44,429 nt of DNA, from the NCBI GenBank assembly GCA_007695295.1, contig REEB01000104.1:1-44429 (forward strand), in the 5' to 3' direction. The notes under the pieces were generated by a model. The model was not told where the DNA came from and did not search any database. It was given only the letters and a program-made list of their open reading frames with translations. Positions within the stretch are counted from its first letter, which is position 1, and the number at the start of each line of letters is the position of its first letter. Source of the DNA: Puniceicoccaceae bacterium. GTDB taxonomy: Bacteria > Verrucomicrobiota > Verrucomicrobiia > Opitutales > Opitutaceae. Of this stretch, positions 44,359-44,429 are shown in pieces. The translations under genes and the position numbers were made by a program.

Positions 44359-44429
44359 CCGTCGAAAAAACTCTCTTCTGAGTCGTCCGCCTGAATTTGT
44401 TCGCTCAAACTCGCTAGACTCCCGGAGGA

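Noticed and set aside
1-44429. CRISPR array, rRNA, integrase or intact insertion sequence
   Set aside because: No regular spaced repeats, no rRNA-like segments, and no DDE, tyrosine or serine recombinase motifs were seen in any plausible frame.

Overview
The window looks like a piece of a Verrucomicrobiota chromosome, most likely the Opitutae side of the phylum. This is inferred from the sequence style only. Coding DNA is GC-rich and clear Shine-Dalgarno sequences are mostly absent. Large secreted proteins end in modules typical of that phylum: an LPNLL.YALGLDP-type C-terminal module, 'AVED.PPAGW...KFGPF' units, and tandem 'RxLVRGxGPGL' repeats. Cytochrome c maturation uses a fused ResB-CcsA protein. 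No rRNA, tRNA, CRISPR array, integrase or intact transposase gene was seen.

Layout. (1) 1-3818: a leftward efflux operon (DUF2892 membrane protein, DUF6132 protein, TolC-type outer-membrane factor, lipoprotein adaptor, RND pump running off the left edge). A rightward ArsR-family repressor sits opposite, and two face-to-face TTGACA boxes and a dyad lie between them. Three of the four junctions are ATGA stop/start overlaps. (2) 4058-5401: a secreted TlpA-like thioredoxin. (3) 5371-9683: a compact McrBC-type restriction island (McrB GTPase, McrC nuclease) bounded by a 37-bp direct repeat. One copy is the 3' end of the tlpA-like gene; the other is a detached duplicate. (4) 9733-20098: a divergent pair of very large secreted proteins, a heparinase II/III-like polysaccharide lyase and a 2470-residue subtilisin-type protease, with related C-terminal modules. 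(5) 20099-23416: an orphan membrane protein in repeat-bearing, gene-poor DNA, then a CocE/NonD-family hydrolase. (6) 23722-26090: an ABC-2 type exporter (ATPase plus permease). (7) 26244-35035: an M13 metallopeptidase, an orphan multi-pass membrane protein, an aldo/keto reductase, a BadF-type sugar kinase, a GHL6-like glycoside hydrolase, and two paralogous small membrane proteins on either side of the hydrolase. (8) 35245-38247: the fused cytochrome c maturation protein. (9) 38377-40169: two sugar ABC permeases. (10) 40360-44358: a CAP/Ig-repeat secreted protein, strong hairpin terminators, and deoC.

Taken together the genes suggest a heterotroph that degrades extracellular polysaccharide and protein (lyase, protease, M13 peptidase, GHL6-like hydrolase, sugar kinase, sugar ABC permeases), with defence and stress modules inserted. 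The most promising items for something undescribed are the repeat-bounded, integrase-less McrBC island, the ArsR/DUF2892/DUF6132/RND operon with its symmetrical control region, and the twin small membrane proteins that share a 15-bp upstream motif. None of these is proven novel here; each needs the comparison named under its finding.
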